Origin: Nocardia amikacinitolerans NBRC 108937
GTDB lineage: Bacteria; Actinomycetota; Actinomycetes; Mycobacteriales; Mycobacteriaceae
Length of the DNA: 64,000 nucleotides
Direction: 5' to 3'
NCBI RefSeq assembly: GCF_001612615.1
Contig: NZ_BDAU01000035.1
Location: forward strand, 1 to 64,000
Position numbers and translations under genes: made by a program
The notes under the pieces: generated by a model
The model's input: the letters and a program-made list of their open reading frames with translations, nothing else
Told to the model about the DNA's origin: nothing
Database searches by the model: none
In this document: one piece after another, positions 8,488-17,578 of the stretch
Position numbering within the stretch: the stretch's first letter is position 1
Layout: each line of letters begins with the position of its first letter

Positions 8488-8872
8488 CATATTTCTCGCT
8501 TTTGTAGCAAACACTGGGCTGCTGTTGACGGAAAACTGGCTACTCTCAATCTGATTCGTAGTGCCGCAAGGTGTTCTCGCAGGTAGATCGCGTGTTGCCG
8601 CGTCAACACGGCATGCGACCGGGGGATCAGCTCCTCCGGTCGCATGGTCAGTGAAGGCCAGCGCCGCTTCACGACCTCGCCAGAGCCCAGGGGCGGGCTG
8701 GCACGATTGTTACGCTCCAGGGAGATTTCGATCTAGAACAGGGGGGCGCCGTCCATGAGAATCCGATGGAACCGTTTCAGATCGTCCTGCGTCATAACAG
8801 TTGAGCCGCTACTGCCGTGCTGCGGCTCGGCAGTCGATGTGCGCACGCGGATGAAGGTAGTGAGGTGACACC
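8488..8872. other. Intergenic stretch with no convincing gene
   Basis: About 385 bp between the tRNA-Ser terminator and the EspC-like gene. A 61-codon minus-strand frame (8487-8672) exists but shows no recognisable domain or ribosome-binding site. The sequence TGTAGCAAAC occurs both just after the tRNA (8438) and at 8503, which could be a trace of insertion behind the tRNA. Confidence 0.5.
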
Positions 8873-9211
8873 ATGGGCGATGAGTGCGAAGTCGTGCCCG
8901 AAGAACTGACCGCACACGCCAAGCAGATAGCCGGGTTCACAGACCGGCTCGCGGCGATTGCCGAGGCAGCTCGATCCGCCACCGAATCCGAGGATCTGAC
9001 ATACGCATTTGGTGTGCTGGGGAATCCCATTGGGTGGCTGCTGAAGTCTCAAATCCAGGAACCCGCCGTCAAACAGATCGGCCAGATCGGAGAGTGCTCC
9101 GAGATTGTAGGCCAGCGCGTACAGGTCTGTGCACAAACCTTTGCGGCAGTCGACGCGGCGTCTGCCGCGAAGATGGAGGGCCAGACCGGAGAGCTAGATA
9201 AAGAGTGGTAG
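8873..9211 (+). CDS. EspC-like type VII secretion-associated protein
   Basis: A 112-residue, mostly helical protein beginning MGDECEVVPEELTAHAKQI. It resembles the EspC/DUF2580 family of small ESX-associated proteins (VxPExLxxHA start, two helices around a central turn). A GAGGTG ribosome-binding site lies 6 nt before the ATG. It overlaps the following WXG100-like gene by 7 nt, so the two are probably translated together and may be secreted as partners. The C-terminus (GELDKEW) lacks a clear YxxxD/E signal. No ESX core genes are in the window. Confidence 0.72.
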   Translation: MGDECEVVPEELTAHAKQIAGFTDRLAAIAEAARSATESEDLTYAFGVLGNPIGWLLKSQIQEPAVKQIGQIGECSEIVGQRVQVCAQTFAAVDAASAAKMEGQTGELDKEW

Positions 9212-9993
9212 ACGCACCAGATATCAGTACCAACAGTTCGGGTTCCCTTACCGGTGTCACCTCAGTTGAGGCCGTCGTCCAGATAGCCCACGGCTTCGAC
9301 TCCGACAGTATTCTCAACATCTTCTCCGGCGCGGCGGCGCTGAGCATCGATCTACTCGGCGCCGCAACGGACCCCATCGGGTATGTGGCAGGCCAGCTCC
9401 TGTCGTGGATGATCGAGAACGTCGGGCCGGTACGTGAGAAATTCAACCTGCTGGCCGGCGATCCGAGTTCCATCAAGGCGTCAGCATCGGCGTGGGAACA
9501 GGTTCAGAAAGACCTGACTCAGCTCGGTGCAGATCTAGCTTCGGGTGTTACCACGGCCGTTTCCACCTGGACTGGAAAGGCGGCCAGCTCGTACCAGAGC
9601 CGCACCGACGACCTGGTCAAGCATGTTGAGGCTATGGCCGAGACCGCACGCGTTGCTACTCAGATGACTTCGGCCGCAGGAGAATTCATCGCCGGACTGC
9701 GGACGGCGATTCGGGATCTGCTGACCGCCCTCGCCGGAAGACTGGTGAGCTGGGCCCTCGAAATTACCGGGACAATAGGCGCAGCCACACCGGTCGTTGT
9801 GGCACAGGCGCTCCAAGCCATAGCCACGTCGAGTCGGCAGACCGCGATGATTCTGAATCAACTGATCAAGGCCATCGATGCATTGGGCCCTGCCGCCGCG
9901 TCGGTACGTGACTTGGTCGACGGGACATTCAAGTCCCTGGCGGTCTTCGTGAACTCGAGCCCGTCCATAGCGAAGACGCCATCCACGGCGTAG
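9205..9993 (+). CDS. WXG100-like putative type VII secretion substrate
   Basis: A 262-residue helical protein. After a variable N-terminus, a WXG100-type hairpin is visible: SAWEQVQKDLTQLGADLA, then the turn STWTGKAASSYQSR (W-x-G), then a second long helix. The remaining part is Ala/Thr-rich with hydrophobic stretches around LLTALAGRLVSWALEITG. The GTG start overlaps the EspC-like gene by 7 nt. It converges with the membrane-protein gene 43 bp downstream. The fold assignment is fair; a toxin or pore role at the C-terminus would be speculation. Confidence 0.72.
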   Translation: MVDAPDISTNSSGSLTGVTSVEAVVQIAHGFDSDSILNIFSGAAALSIDLLGAATDPIGYVAGQLLSWMIENVGPVREKFNLLAGDPSSIKASASAWEQVQKDLTQLGADLASGVTTAVSTWTGKAASSYQSRTDDLVKHVEAMAETARVATQMTSAAGEFIAGLRTAIRDLLTALAGRLVSWALEITGTIGAATPVVVAQALQAIATSSRQTAMILNQLIKAIDALGPAAASVRDLVDGTFKSLAVFVNSSPSIAKTPSTA

Positions 9994-10036
9994 GTATTAG
10001 GTAAAACCCCGCCTGGCGCTCGGGCTCCAGTACATA

Positions 10037-10897
10037 TCAGAGTGGAGTAGACCGAAATTGATGCAGGCGGCGGTTGAGCACCTCGGCGGCCACGTGGGCG
10101 TCTGCGACCGGTATAACGGTGTCGGTTGTCGGATACGCTGATCGGACCACGATGGTTTCGCTGTCCTCTGGATACCAGCTGTACCCGTCCAGGTCGACGA
10201 ACCACGGTTTGTTCGGTTTGGCCGACCATGGCTGAATGCTACGGATGTCCTCGAACGGGATCGTTACCATCCGGTACGAGTCCAGTCTTCGGCGCTCGGC
10301 GAACCCGGTTCGCTGGCTCCTGATGATGATCTGATTATCCCGCACAGTGACCTCGATACTGCGGCCGTTGCTGAAGCTTGGTAGACGTTCGCGGGTCAGC
10401 ACAATGTCGAGATCCAGATCCCCGAGTTCAACAGTAAGCGGTTCGATCAACCGATGTCGGGCCTTCACCGCGCAGATCCATGCCACCAGCGACAGGGCAA
10501 CAGCAACTACCACTGATCCCTCGGGAAGTAGTCCGCCGGAGTCCGGCGCGAACACCAGCAAGCTGAGAACGACGCCGGTGAGCCACTGACCGGATGTGCT
10601 GACGACGGCCATCCCCCAGTACCGCCAGTTGCGCAGTCCGACCAACCGCAACCAGATCAGTGCGGCGAATGCTGGAGCGGATACCCCGGCCAGGCACACC
10701 ATCGCAGGTGCTAGTTCCTCCGAGCCGATCGGGACCTGCGAGGGTGTCGCCAGCAACGCGAATATGACGACAATAATCGCGGGTATCAGGAGATAACTCA
10801 CATACAGCAGCCGTCGGGCGCTGGGCCAACGTCGTTGCAGCACCGGCGCGGTAGACGGGTCCGAGAAATTGGGGACGGTGGCCGAAAGCAAGCCCAT
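10037..10897 (-). CDS. Membrane protein with C-terminal PH-like domain, unknown function
   Basis: 286 residues. Four probable membrane helices occupy the N-terminal half (VSYLLIPAIIVVIFALLA and following). A soluble beta-rich C-terminal half follows (IEVTVRDNQIIIRS, RRRLDSYRMVTIPFEDIRSI), reminiscent of bacterial PH-like domains. The start at 10897 (MGLLSATVPNF) has GGAG upstream; the frame extends to a GTG at 11002 that would overlap the YbaB-like gene. It is co-directional with and follows that gene, and converges on the WXG100-like gene. This grouping is common in actinobacterial ESX-associated cassettes, so a secretion- or envelope-linked role is inferred only. Confidence 0.68.
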   Translation of the reverse strand: MGLLSATVPNFSDPSTAPVLQRRWPSARRLLYVSYLLIPAIIVVIFALLATPSQVPIGSEELAPAMVCLAGVSAPAFAALIWLRLVGLRNWRYWGMAVVSTSGQWLTGVVLSLLVFAPDSGGLLPEGSVVVAVALSLVAWICAVKARHRLIEPLTVELGDLDLDIVLTRERLPSFSNGRSIEVTVRDNQIIIRSQRTGFAERRRLDSYRMVTIPFEDIRSIQPWSAKPNKPWFVDLDGYSWYPEDSETIVVRSAYPTTDTVIPVADAHVAAEVLNRRLHQFRSTPL

Positions 10898-10989
10898 AGA
10901 GCACAACTCCAAAGCGCTTGTGAGCGAATGGGTACAAGGATCCGCCAACGGGCGGGGACCACACAGACCTGCGGGCGAATCGCGATGAC

Positions 10990-11553
10990 TTACTCCAGCC
11001 ACGACTTGCGCTGGTAGTAAAGATCTTCCTCGTCGGGCTCGTCCGGTGTGACTACGTGGTTGCGGTCTGGGCCGCGCGTTCCCTGCCGTGGGGGTTGTTC
11101 GTCCGCTGGCGGCTGGGCGCCGAATGTCGGCATGTAGGTGGGGAAATCGGGGGCCGCCGGTTGCGCTGGCGTAACGGGCCCTGGGGATGGGTCTGGGAAC
11201 CGTTCCACGTACTGGTTGACGATCCCTTGACCCGCAGCGTCGTCACCGACGACCGAGTGCACCAGATCGGTGACCTGAGCGCGCAATCGCGCCTGGGCGC
11301 GCCGGGTGCAACCCATGAGTTCGGCGGCGACCGTCGCTGGATCCGTTCCTCGCACGGGCGGCGCTAGGCTGATCGCGGTGGTAGCGCCGCTGGAGTCGAT
11401 GGTGACACTGATCCGCTTGTCTGCTGAAGTCTCGGTTACCGAGACGGCAGCCATCCGGTGGTGCAAGTCCTGGTACTTCTGGGCGGTTCGCTCCAGATTA
11501 TCGGCCCAACTGACCAGTTGGTCGACTGCCGCTCTCGCATCGCCGCTGGACAC
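10990..11553 (-). CDS. YbaB/EbfC-family-like protein
   Basis: 187 residues. The first 110 match the YbaB/EbfC pattern: an N-terminal helix (VDQLVSWADNLERTAQKYQ), a three-stranded sheet (VTIDSSGATTAISL) and a C-terminal helix (AELMGCTRRAQARLRAQV). The last 75 residues are Pro-rich and disordered, ending YYQRKSWLE. Bona fide EbfC proteins bind DNA; the long actinobacterial variants next to WXG100 genes are of unknown role. It precedes the membrane-protein gene on the same strand. Confidence 0.78.
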   Translation of the reverse strand: MSSGDARAAVDQLVSWADNLERTAQKYQDLHHRMAAVSVTETSADKRISVTIDSSGATTAISLAPPVRGTDPATVAAELMGCTRRAQARLRAQVTDLVHSVVGDDAAGQGIVNQYVERFPDPSPGPVTPAQPAAPDFPTYMPTFGAQPPADEQPPRQGTRGPDRNHVVTPDEPDEEDLYYQRKSWLE

Positions 11554-11812
11554 GTGGCGAACCTCCCCAATGCTGCATCTGAGATCGTTCCCTCGACTGC
11601 CAGTCTGCTCCAGCTTCCACGACTGCGCACAGGCGGGGTAGGGACGCCCTCCAACATTCCCCTTCCGTGAGCGTTGACCACGTCAACCTCTGGTCGTAAC
11701 GTTTGGATCGCCAAATGGCCCGAAATCGCCTCAATTGCAGCGGATTCGATCGGCGGAGAGAGCGCACCCGCAGACCCGTAGTCACCCTGCCCGAGGTGGC
11801 GGCCTCGAGTGG

Positions 11813-12670
11813 CTAGCTCGCGATCCGCGATGTGTCGTGAGTCTTCGACCGGGTCTGCGCCAACGGTTCCCACGCGGCCGCCGCGGGCAGGATCATGCGG
11901 TGTAGCACCGCGATACCGGCCAGCAGGAGCACCGCGATGATGGCGTCGAGCCAGTAGTGGTTGCCGGTGCCGATCACGATGACGGTGGTGAGGGCGGGGT
12001 GGGCGAGGGCGAGCCAGCGCCAGCGGGTGCGGGTCGCGGCAACCACGGCGACGGCGAGTAGCAGTGCCCAGCCGACGTGGAGTGAGGGCATGGCGGCGAA
12101 CTGGTTCGACATGCCGTCGGAATGATCTGGGCCGTAGACGGATTGGCCGTGCAGAGCCGCCAGGTCGACGAATCCGCGTTCGGGCAGCATGCGCGGCGGC
12201 GCGAGCGGCAACAGGACGTGCAGCAGCAGTCCCGCGCCGGTCAACCCGACCATGAGGTTGCGCGTCAGCTGGTAGTGCCGGGGACGGAAGACCCACAGCC
12301 ACAGGATCACTCCAATGGCGACGGTGAAATGCGCTGTCGCGTAATAGAAGTTGGCCGAGACGGCCAGCAGATCCCAGCGCAGGAACGGCGCCTGCACCGT
12401 GGTCTCCGCCAGCATCCCCAGTCGGCTTTCGACACCGAGGAGATCGTGCGCGTTGCCGAAGGCGCGCGCGGTGTCGTCCGCCGTGATCAGCCGACCGAAC
12501 CGATAACCGAGGTACAGCACGGTGATCAGCGCCAGCTGCCGGATCGCCTCTCCGCCGCGACCGTGCACCGCCGCCGGCGCTCGTTCGAACGTTCCGGCAA
12601 CCGAAACCCGAGTTCCAGCCCCGGACCAGGGAAACCGACAGCCACCATCGCCCGTGGCCTCCTTCGCCAT
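11813..12670 (-). CDS. PAP2-superfamily membrane phosphatase/transferase
   Basis: Multi-spanning PAP2-type protein, 285 residues, with six predicted membrane helices. The three phosphatase motifs are recognisable in the form used by inositol-phosphotransferase-like members: APPRMLPERGF, AMPSLHVGWA and GTGNHYWLDA, with the catalytic His in HYWLD. A lipid phosphate or phospho-head-group substrate is likely. It follows the NO synthase gene on the same strand after 108 bp that contain an inverted repeat, so it may have its own promoter. Confidence 0.85.
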   Translation of the reverse strand: MAKEATGDGGCRFPWSGAGTRVSVAGTFERAPAAVHGRGGEAIRQLALITVLYLGYRFGRLITADDTARAFGNAHDLLGVESRLGMLAETTVQAPFLRWDLLAVSANFYYATAHFTVAIGVILWLWVFRPRHYQLTRNLMVGLTGAGLLLHVLLPLAPPRMLPERGFVDLAALHGQSVYGPDHSDGMSNQFAAMPSLHVGWALLLAVAVVAATRTRWRWLALAHPALTTVIVIGTGNHYWLDAIIAVLLLAGIAVLHRMILPAAAAWEPLAQTRSKTHDTSRIAS

Positions 12671-12696
12671 TGAACAAAACGCCCGAAACGTTTAAC

Positions 12697-12713
12697 CGGA
12701 GGTACGTACTCCG
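12697..12713. promoter_or_regulatory. Inverted repeat upstream of the PAP2 gene
   Basis: CGGAGGTACGTACTCCG is a near-perfect palindrome (CGGAG...CTCCG around TACGTA), about 30 bp upstream of the PAP2 start and in the gap after the NO synthase gene. It could be an operator; the regulator is unknown. Confidence 0.4.
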
Positions 12714-12778
12714 TTTACCGTAACAGCGTCTGCCCGTTGGCAAACCGGTCTGTGACCCGAGGAACAGGCGGGCCGGGC

Positions 12779-13915
12779 TCAGTGTGTTTCGCGGCGGACG
12801 AAATTGGGGCGCAAGTCGTCGTCGGGCGGGTCGAAGTAGCGGTGGAAAGTGGGCGTGAGTCCGGACGAGATCGGCGGATTGATCCAGGTCCAGTCGGTGG
12901 GGCAGGTGCGTCCCGCGGCCTTCTCCTTCTCCACGTGGTCGCAGAACTGTTTCGCGACGGTGTGGTGGTCGACGATGTGCACGCCCGCCTTGCGATAACT
13001 GTGCAGCACAGCGCGATTCAGTTCGACGAGCGCTTGGTCGCGCCAGAGCGTGCGCGGATGCGAGGTGTCCAGGCCCATCATGTCGGCGATCAGCGGGAGC
13101 ATGTTGTAGCGGTTGGTGTCGCTGAGATTGCGCGCGCCGATCTCGGCGCCGACGTACCAGCCGTTGAACGGCGCGAACGGGTAGGTCACGCCGCCGATCT
13201 CCAGATTCATGTTGGAAACAGCCGGTACCGCATGCCATTTCAGGCCGAGGCCAGCGAACCAGTCGAAGTCGGGATGCTCGATGTGCACCTCGCGCGCCAG
13301 CTCCCTCGGCACGTCGAACCACCTGATCGGTTCGTCGGGCGTGCTGATCAGCACCGGCAGGATGTCGAACGGCGTGCCCGCGCCGCGCCAGCCGAGCTTC
13401 CTGGCGAACTCGGTGATCGCGACATTGGCCGCGTCGCCGGTGACCGTCCCGTCGCCGTTGCGGTAGCCCGCGTAGCGCAGCAACTGCGGGCTGACGATGC
13501 GGTACTCGCGCCCGTCGCTCTGACGCGGCGGACCGACGGTGATCATGGACTGCACCGCGCCACCGTTGGTCGCCATGTGCAGGTGCTGCCAGCACACCTC
13601 GGCCAGGTCGCGCGCCGAACGCACCCGCCGCGCGTCGAGCAGTTTCAATGAGCGCCAATGCTTTCGGCCGACGCAGCGGGCGTGATTACGCCAGGCCAGC
13701 TTGGCGCCGATCAGGATTTCCTCGGCGGTCTGCACGTAGGTGCCGGTCTGGCGCAGCTGTTCGAGTGCGGTGCGGCGGCGCTGCGCGCAGAGGTGGGCGA
13801 GTTCGGGTTGCCGGTAGAAGTCGTCGCATTCGCGCAGGCGACGCGCAAGTGCCGAATCGAAAGGCACGGTGTCGGCGGTGTTTTCGAGCGGTCGAACGGG
13901 TAACACGTGGTTCAC
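12779..13915 (-). CDS. nos: Bacterial nitric oxide synthase oxygenase
   Basis: Haem-thiolate oxygenase converting L-arginine to citrulline and NO with electrons from cellular flavodoxin/ferredoxin reductases. At 378 residues it has the size of the stand-alone bacterial oxygenase domain, with no reductase domain. The haem-ligand motif is WRNHARCVGRKHW (Cys81). The substrate region PFAPFNGWYVGAEIGARNL carries the arginine-binding Glu, and TDWTWINPP holds the pterin/haem-side Trp. The ATG start fits the family. The 407 bp upstream contain no gene. Bacterial NOS is patchily distributed, and NOS activity was reported in a Nocardia species in the 1990s. Confidence 0.96.
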   Translation of the reverse strand: MNHVLPVRPLENTADTVPFDSALARRLRECDDFYRQPELAHLCAQRRRTALEQLRQTGTYVQTAEEILIGAKLAWRNHARCVGRKHWRSLKLLDARRVRSARDLAEVCWQHLHMATNGGAVQSMITVGPPRQSDGREYRIVSPQLLRYAGYRNGDGTVTGDAANVAITEFARKLGWRGAGTPFDILPVLISTPDEPIRWFDVPRELAREVHIEHPDFDWFAGLGLKWHAVPAVSNMNLEIGGVTYPFAPFNGWYVGAEIGARNLSDTNRYNMLPLIADMMGLDTSHPRTLWRDQALVELNRAVLHSYRKAGVHIVDHHTVAKQFCDHVEKEKAAGRTCPTDWTWINPPISSGLTPTFHRYFDPPDDDLRPNFVRRETH

Positions 13916-14322
13916 GATCTTTTCTCCGGTCGGGCATCAGGTACTGCGGCAAACAGACGGACACAACGATCGAGCAGAGAATTCGCGCGCGTGGCGCGTC
14001 GGACACACCCGTCTGGTCGGTGGCGCGCGGTCCGGCGTTAGCAGGATCCGCCGAATTAGCCTCTGCGTTGCCGGAAAACCGATCGGACGGTGTGGACGCG
14101 GGCGCGCAGAAGGCCGACCTCTGCCGGGGTCACGGCTGTGTGCGGTCATCGCGGTCCCCATCGACGCCTGAAGAATCGCCCGAGAGGGAGCGTAAGGCCG
14201 GTGTGCTGACGGTGTGCCCGAATTCGAAACAATCGTGAACGCCCGAATCGCGAAAGTGGCGCTCGTCACAAATCATTCGAATGCGGATCGGAAGTCGAGA
14301 TCGCGGCCCACGGTCTGGCACC
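13916..14322. other. Divergent intergenic region between nos and the esterase gene
   Basis: About 400 bp with no gene I can support. It must hold the nos promoter (minus strand) and the esterase promoter (plus strand). I see no clear operator in it. Confidence 0.5.
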
Positions 14323-15384
14323 ATGGCAGACATGCTGTCTCGGCGTTGGGCGCGGCGACGGCTCGCAGTGGTCGCCATGAGCGCCGCATTGTTGGTCGGT
14401 GCGGTCGGCGCCGGTGCACCTGTCGCGTTCGCCGCGCCCGACAAGCCGAGCACCGGCTCCTCCGATGGGCCCGCCCCGGCCGAGCCGACCACGGCGCCAC
14501 CCATCGCGCCCTCGATCGAGCGGATCGAACCGATCACCGATCGCCGGGTGCGCGTGTTCGTGAAGTCGCCCGCGATGAGCCGCACCGTGCAGGTGCAGGT
14601 GCTGCTGCCGCGTGACCAGAGCCGGAGCAGGCCAACCGTTTACATGCTGGACGGGCGCAGCGCCGAAGCCGACACCAACAATTGGATCGAGCTCGGCAAG
14701 GCCGACCGGTTCTTCGAAGACAAAGACGTGAACGTGGTGCTCACCGTCGGCGGCCCGGCCAGCTTCTACACCGACTGGCAGCGTCCCGACCCGGTGCTCG
14801 GCACCAACCGGTGGGAGACCTTCCTGACCAGGGAACTCCCGCCGCTCATCGACGCGGAGTTCGATGGCAACGGGCGCAACGCGATCATGGGCGTCTCGAT
14901 GGGCGCCGAGGCCGCGATGATGCTCGCCTTCCGCAGGCCGGAGCTGTACCGCGCGGTGGCCGCGCACAGCGGCTGCTTCTCCACGGGCACCGATATGGGC
15001 CAGGCCCACGCGCGCGCCGTGGTGGCCACCTATCAGGGCGAGCCGGACAACATGTTCGGTGAAGCGAACGACCCGGACTGGCTCGCGCACGACGTGCTGC
15101 TGCACGCGGAAGCCTTGCGCGGCAAGGCGATCTACTTGTCCGTCGGCAGTGGCCTTCCTGGCAAGTACGACGCGCCGGGCAACCCGGACCTGGTCAGCAC
15201 CGTCGCGTTCGGCGGACCGCTGGAGGCGGCGACCAACGCCTGCACGCGCAGGCTGGTCGATCGGTTCACCTCGCTGCGGATACCGGTCACCGCGAATTTC
15301 CGTGCCACGGGCACGCATTCGTGGCCGTATTGGGGCGACGAGCTCGCCGCGTCCTGGCCGACGATCTATCCCGCGATCCGCTGA
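14323..15384 (+). CDS. Secreted Ag85/mycolyltransferase-like esterase
   Basis: 353-residue exported alpha/beta hydrolase. An Arg-rich start, a hydrophobic stretch and AFA-APD form a signal peptide with cleavage near residue 37; a Pro/Thr-rich linker follows. The nucleophile is Ser192 in GVSMGAEAA and the C-terminal histidine is in THSWPYWGDEL, the pattern of the antigen 85/esterase D family. FVKSPAMSRTVQVQVLLP and YMLDGR match the Ag85 start of domain. Mycolyl transfer to trehalose or arabinogalactan is possible, but ordinary esterase activity cannot be excluded. ATG at 14323 chosen; 14332 is an alternative. Confidence 0.85.
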   Translation: MADMLSRRWARRRLAVVAMSAALLVGAVGAGAPVAFAAPDKPSTGSSDGPAPAEPTTAPPIAPSIERIEPITDRRVRVFVKSPAMSRTVQVQVLLPRDQSRSRPTVYMLDGRSAEADTNNWIELGKADRFFEDKDVNVVLTVGGPASFYTDWQRPDPVLGTNRWETFLTRELPPLIDAEFDGNGRNAIMGVSMGAEAAMMLAFRRPELYRAVAAHSGCFSTGTDMGQAHARAVVATYQGEPDNMFGEANDPDWLAHDVLLHAEALRGKAIYLSVGSGLPGKYDAPGNPDLVSTVAFGGPLEAATNACTRRLVDRFTSLRIPVTANFRATGTHSWPYWGDELAASWPTIYPAIR

Positions 15385-15570
15385 CCGAGCGCCGGGCCGA
15401 CGAACGGCGGCCCGGTCGCTGCGCGAGCCGATCGCGGTCTACGGGTTGGGCGGGTCGTGGGGGAGCCGCCGGTCGTGCGACTCCACTCGAAGACCTTCCC
15501 ACGCAACGGCTGGCCGCGCACGTTACCCGTTCGGCGTCTTCCCGCGCCGAAGTTCGCCGAATCGGCGCTG

Positions 15571-16647
15571 TCAGACGAAGCGGGACAGGACCTCGGGATC
15601 GGTGGCGAACGCGAGGAACTGGTCGTTCTCGTGCGAATCGCCGACGGTGACGCGCACGCCGTCGGTGCCGTACGGCCGTACAAGCACGCCCGCTTCCGCG
15701 CTCGCCTCGCCGAACTCCGCGCTGCGCGCGCCGAGCGGCAGCCAGACGAAGTTCGTCTCGCTCGGCGGCACCGAGTAGCCCGCCGCGAGCAGCGCCGCCC
15801 GCATCCGGTCGCGCTCCAGAACCACCGCGTCGGTGCGGTCGAGCAGCTCGTGCCGCGCCTCCAGCGAGGCGATCGCGGCGGCCTGCGCCACCCGGTTCAC
15901 GCTGAACGGGATGTGCACCTTCATCAGCGCCGCGATCACCTCGGGATCGCCGACCGCGTAGCCGACCCGCAGGCCCGCGAGACCGTACGCCTTCGAGAAG
16001 GTGTGCAGCACAACCACATTCGGCCGGGTGCGGCCCAGCTCGACGCCGTCCGGACGGTCCTGCGGTGTAAGGCGCAGGTACTCGTAGTACGCCTCGTCCA
16101 GCACGACGAGGACGTGCGAGGGGACCGCGTCCAGGAAGCGGATCAGCGCCTCGCGGCCGTGTGCGGTGCCGGTCGGGTTGTTCGGGTTGCAGACGAAGAT
16201 CAGCCGGGTGTGCTCGGTCACCGCGGCCGCCATCGCGTCCAGGTCGTGCGTCAGCTCCGGCGTCAACGGGACCTGCACGGCCGTCGCGTTGCCCACCTGG
16301 GTGACGATCGGATACGCCTCGAACGAGCGCCAGGCGAACAGCACCTCGTCGGTGGGTGTGGCGCAGGTGATCTGAACCAGTTCTTGGCACAGCGCGACGC
16401 TGCCGCAGCCCACCGCCACGTGCGCGGGCGTGACCCCGAGGAACTCGGCCAGCGCGGCGCGCAGTTCGGCCGCCTGGTTGTCGGGGTACCGGTGCGCGAG
16501 CTCCGCGGCCTCGGCGATCGCCTTGGCGGCCGCGGGGAGCGGCGGCAGGGTGGTCTCGTTGCTGGCCAGCTTGACCGCGCCCGGGTGGCTGCGGCCGGGG
16601 GTGTAGGCCGGGATGGCGGAGAGGTCGGGGCGGATGCGCGCTGTCAC
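15571..16647 (-). CDS. HisC-family aminotransferase (histidinol-phosphate/phenylalanine)
   Basis: Fold-type I PLP enzyme of 358 residues. KLASNETTLPP starts the domain, FVCNPNNPTG binds cofactor, LDEAYYEY carries the PLP Asp, and the Schiff-base lysine lies in TFSKAYGLAGLRVGY. The C-terminal RPYGTDGVRVTVG is the substrate-carboxylate arginine region. The sequence resembles the second mycobacterial HisC (hisC2/Pat), which uses histidinol phosphate or aromatic keto acids. No his operon is nearby, favouring an aromatic aminotransferase role. Confidence 0.92.
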   Translation of the reverse strand: MTARIRPDLSAIPAYTPGRSHPGAVKLASNETTLPPLPAAAKAIAEAAELAHRYPDNQAAELRAALAEFLGVTPAHVAVGCGSVALCQELVQITCATPTDEVLFAWRSFEAYPIVTQVGNATAVQVPLTPELTHDLDAMAAAVTEHTRLIFVCNPNNPTGTAHGREALIRFLDAVPSHVLVVLDEAYYEYLRLTPQDRPDGVELGRTRPNVVVLHTFSKAYGLAGLRVGYAVGDPEVIAALMKVHIPFSVNRVAQAAAIASLEARHELLDRTDAVVLERDRMRAALLAAGYSVPPSETNFVWLPLGARSAEFGEASAEAGVLVRPYGTDGVRVTVGDSHENDQFLAFATDPEVLSRFV

Positions 16648-16864
16648 CCCTCCACCCTAAATGGGCTGCTGGACGGAGTCTGTCCCTAGCCTGCGCACGG
16701 TCGGAACGGACCCGGAGGTCTGCGTGAACGGTGCTGCCGAGGGTGCGTCCGTTCCCGATTTTCACCGAGCCGGAATCGCGGCTTCCGTACCGGAAAAGTT
16801 GCGGGTAATGGCTGCTCACGTGCAAATTCTCGCGAAGATCAGCGGCTCGCCCTACGCTGGTTTC

Positions 16865-17578
16865 ATGTCGGGCATTTATGACGATATCGCCCCGCTACGC
16901 GGTGGCGACGACCTCGAGCAGCGCCCCACCGAAGGCAGCCGGGTGCCCATCACCGTGATCGAACCGGAGGGCAACTCGCGCGGCGGAATCGTGGTGTTGC
17001 ACGAATCCCGGGAGTTCAGCGGCGCGCTGCTGGAGTTCATGCGGGCGCTGGCGATCGAGGGATGGACGGTCGTCGCGCCCAATCTGTTCCACCGGGCCAA
17101 CGGTGACCAGCCCGAACACGAGGTCTTCGGCGACGAGCTCTTCGACGATTTCGACGCCTGCTTCGACTGGCTGACCAGGCGCGGCGTCTTCCCCGACTGC
17201 ATCGGCGTGCTCGGCTTCGACCACGCGGGCACCGCCGCCTTCCTGGTCGCCACCAACCGCCCGATCGGCGCCGCGGTCAGCATCGCCGCCGCGGGTATCA
17301 CCGAACCGCTCACCGACGAGGCCGAGGCGCTCGTGCGCGTCGCCCCCAACCTCCAGGCCCCCTGGCTCGGTCTGTTCGGCTCCGACGACCCGAACACCCC
17401 GCCCGCCGACGTCGACCGGCTCCGCGACGCCGCCGCCCGCGCCTCCGTCGCCAGCCTCGTGGTCACCTACCCGGGTCTGCACCACCGCGCCGACAACCCC
17501 GGCGCCGATGACGACGACACCACAGCCATCGCTTCCCAAACCAGGATCTTCGACTGGTTCGACAGCAACTTACGCTGA
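16865..17578 (+). CDS. Dienelactone-hydrolase-like protein with Asp at the nucleophile position
   Basis: Alpha/beta hydrolase of 237 residues from the ATG at 16865; an upstream ATG at 16808 is also possible. Typical DLH features: GGIVVLHESREFS after the first strands, GWTVVAPNLFHR, and the C-terminal His in YPGLHHRAD. The nucleophile elbow reads LGFDHAGTAA, so Asp119 stands where DLH has Cys (GxCxGG). It may use Asp, as some hydrolases do, or be catalytically dead. It lies directly before two tRNA genes. Confidence 0.82.
   Translation: MSGIYDDIAPLRGGDDLEQRPTEGSRVPITVIEPEGNSRGGIVVLHESREFSGALLEFMRALAIEGWTVVAPNLFHRANGDQPEHEVFGDELFDDFDACFDWLTRRGVFPDCIGVLGFDHAGTAAFLVATNRPIGAAVSIAAAGITEPLTDEAEALVRVAPNLQAPWLGLFGSDDPNTPPADVDRLRDAAARASVASLVVTYPGLHHRADNPGADDDDTTAIASQTRIFDWFDSNLR

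Noticed and set aside
8487..8672. 61-codon minus-strand frame behind tRNA-Ser(UGA), considered as an integrase remnant
   Set aside because: No recombinase motif (Arg, His-x-x-Arg, Tyr) can be seen and there is no ribosome-binding site.
11436..13658. 740-codon minus-strand open frame across PAP2 and nos
   Set aside because: It runs in another frame through two well-supported genes on the same strand and is Arg/Ala-rich with no motif.
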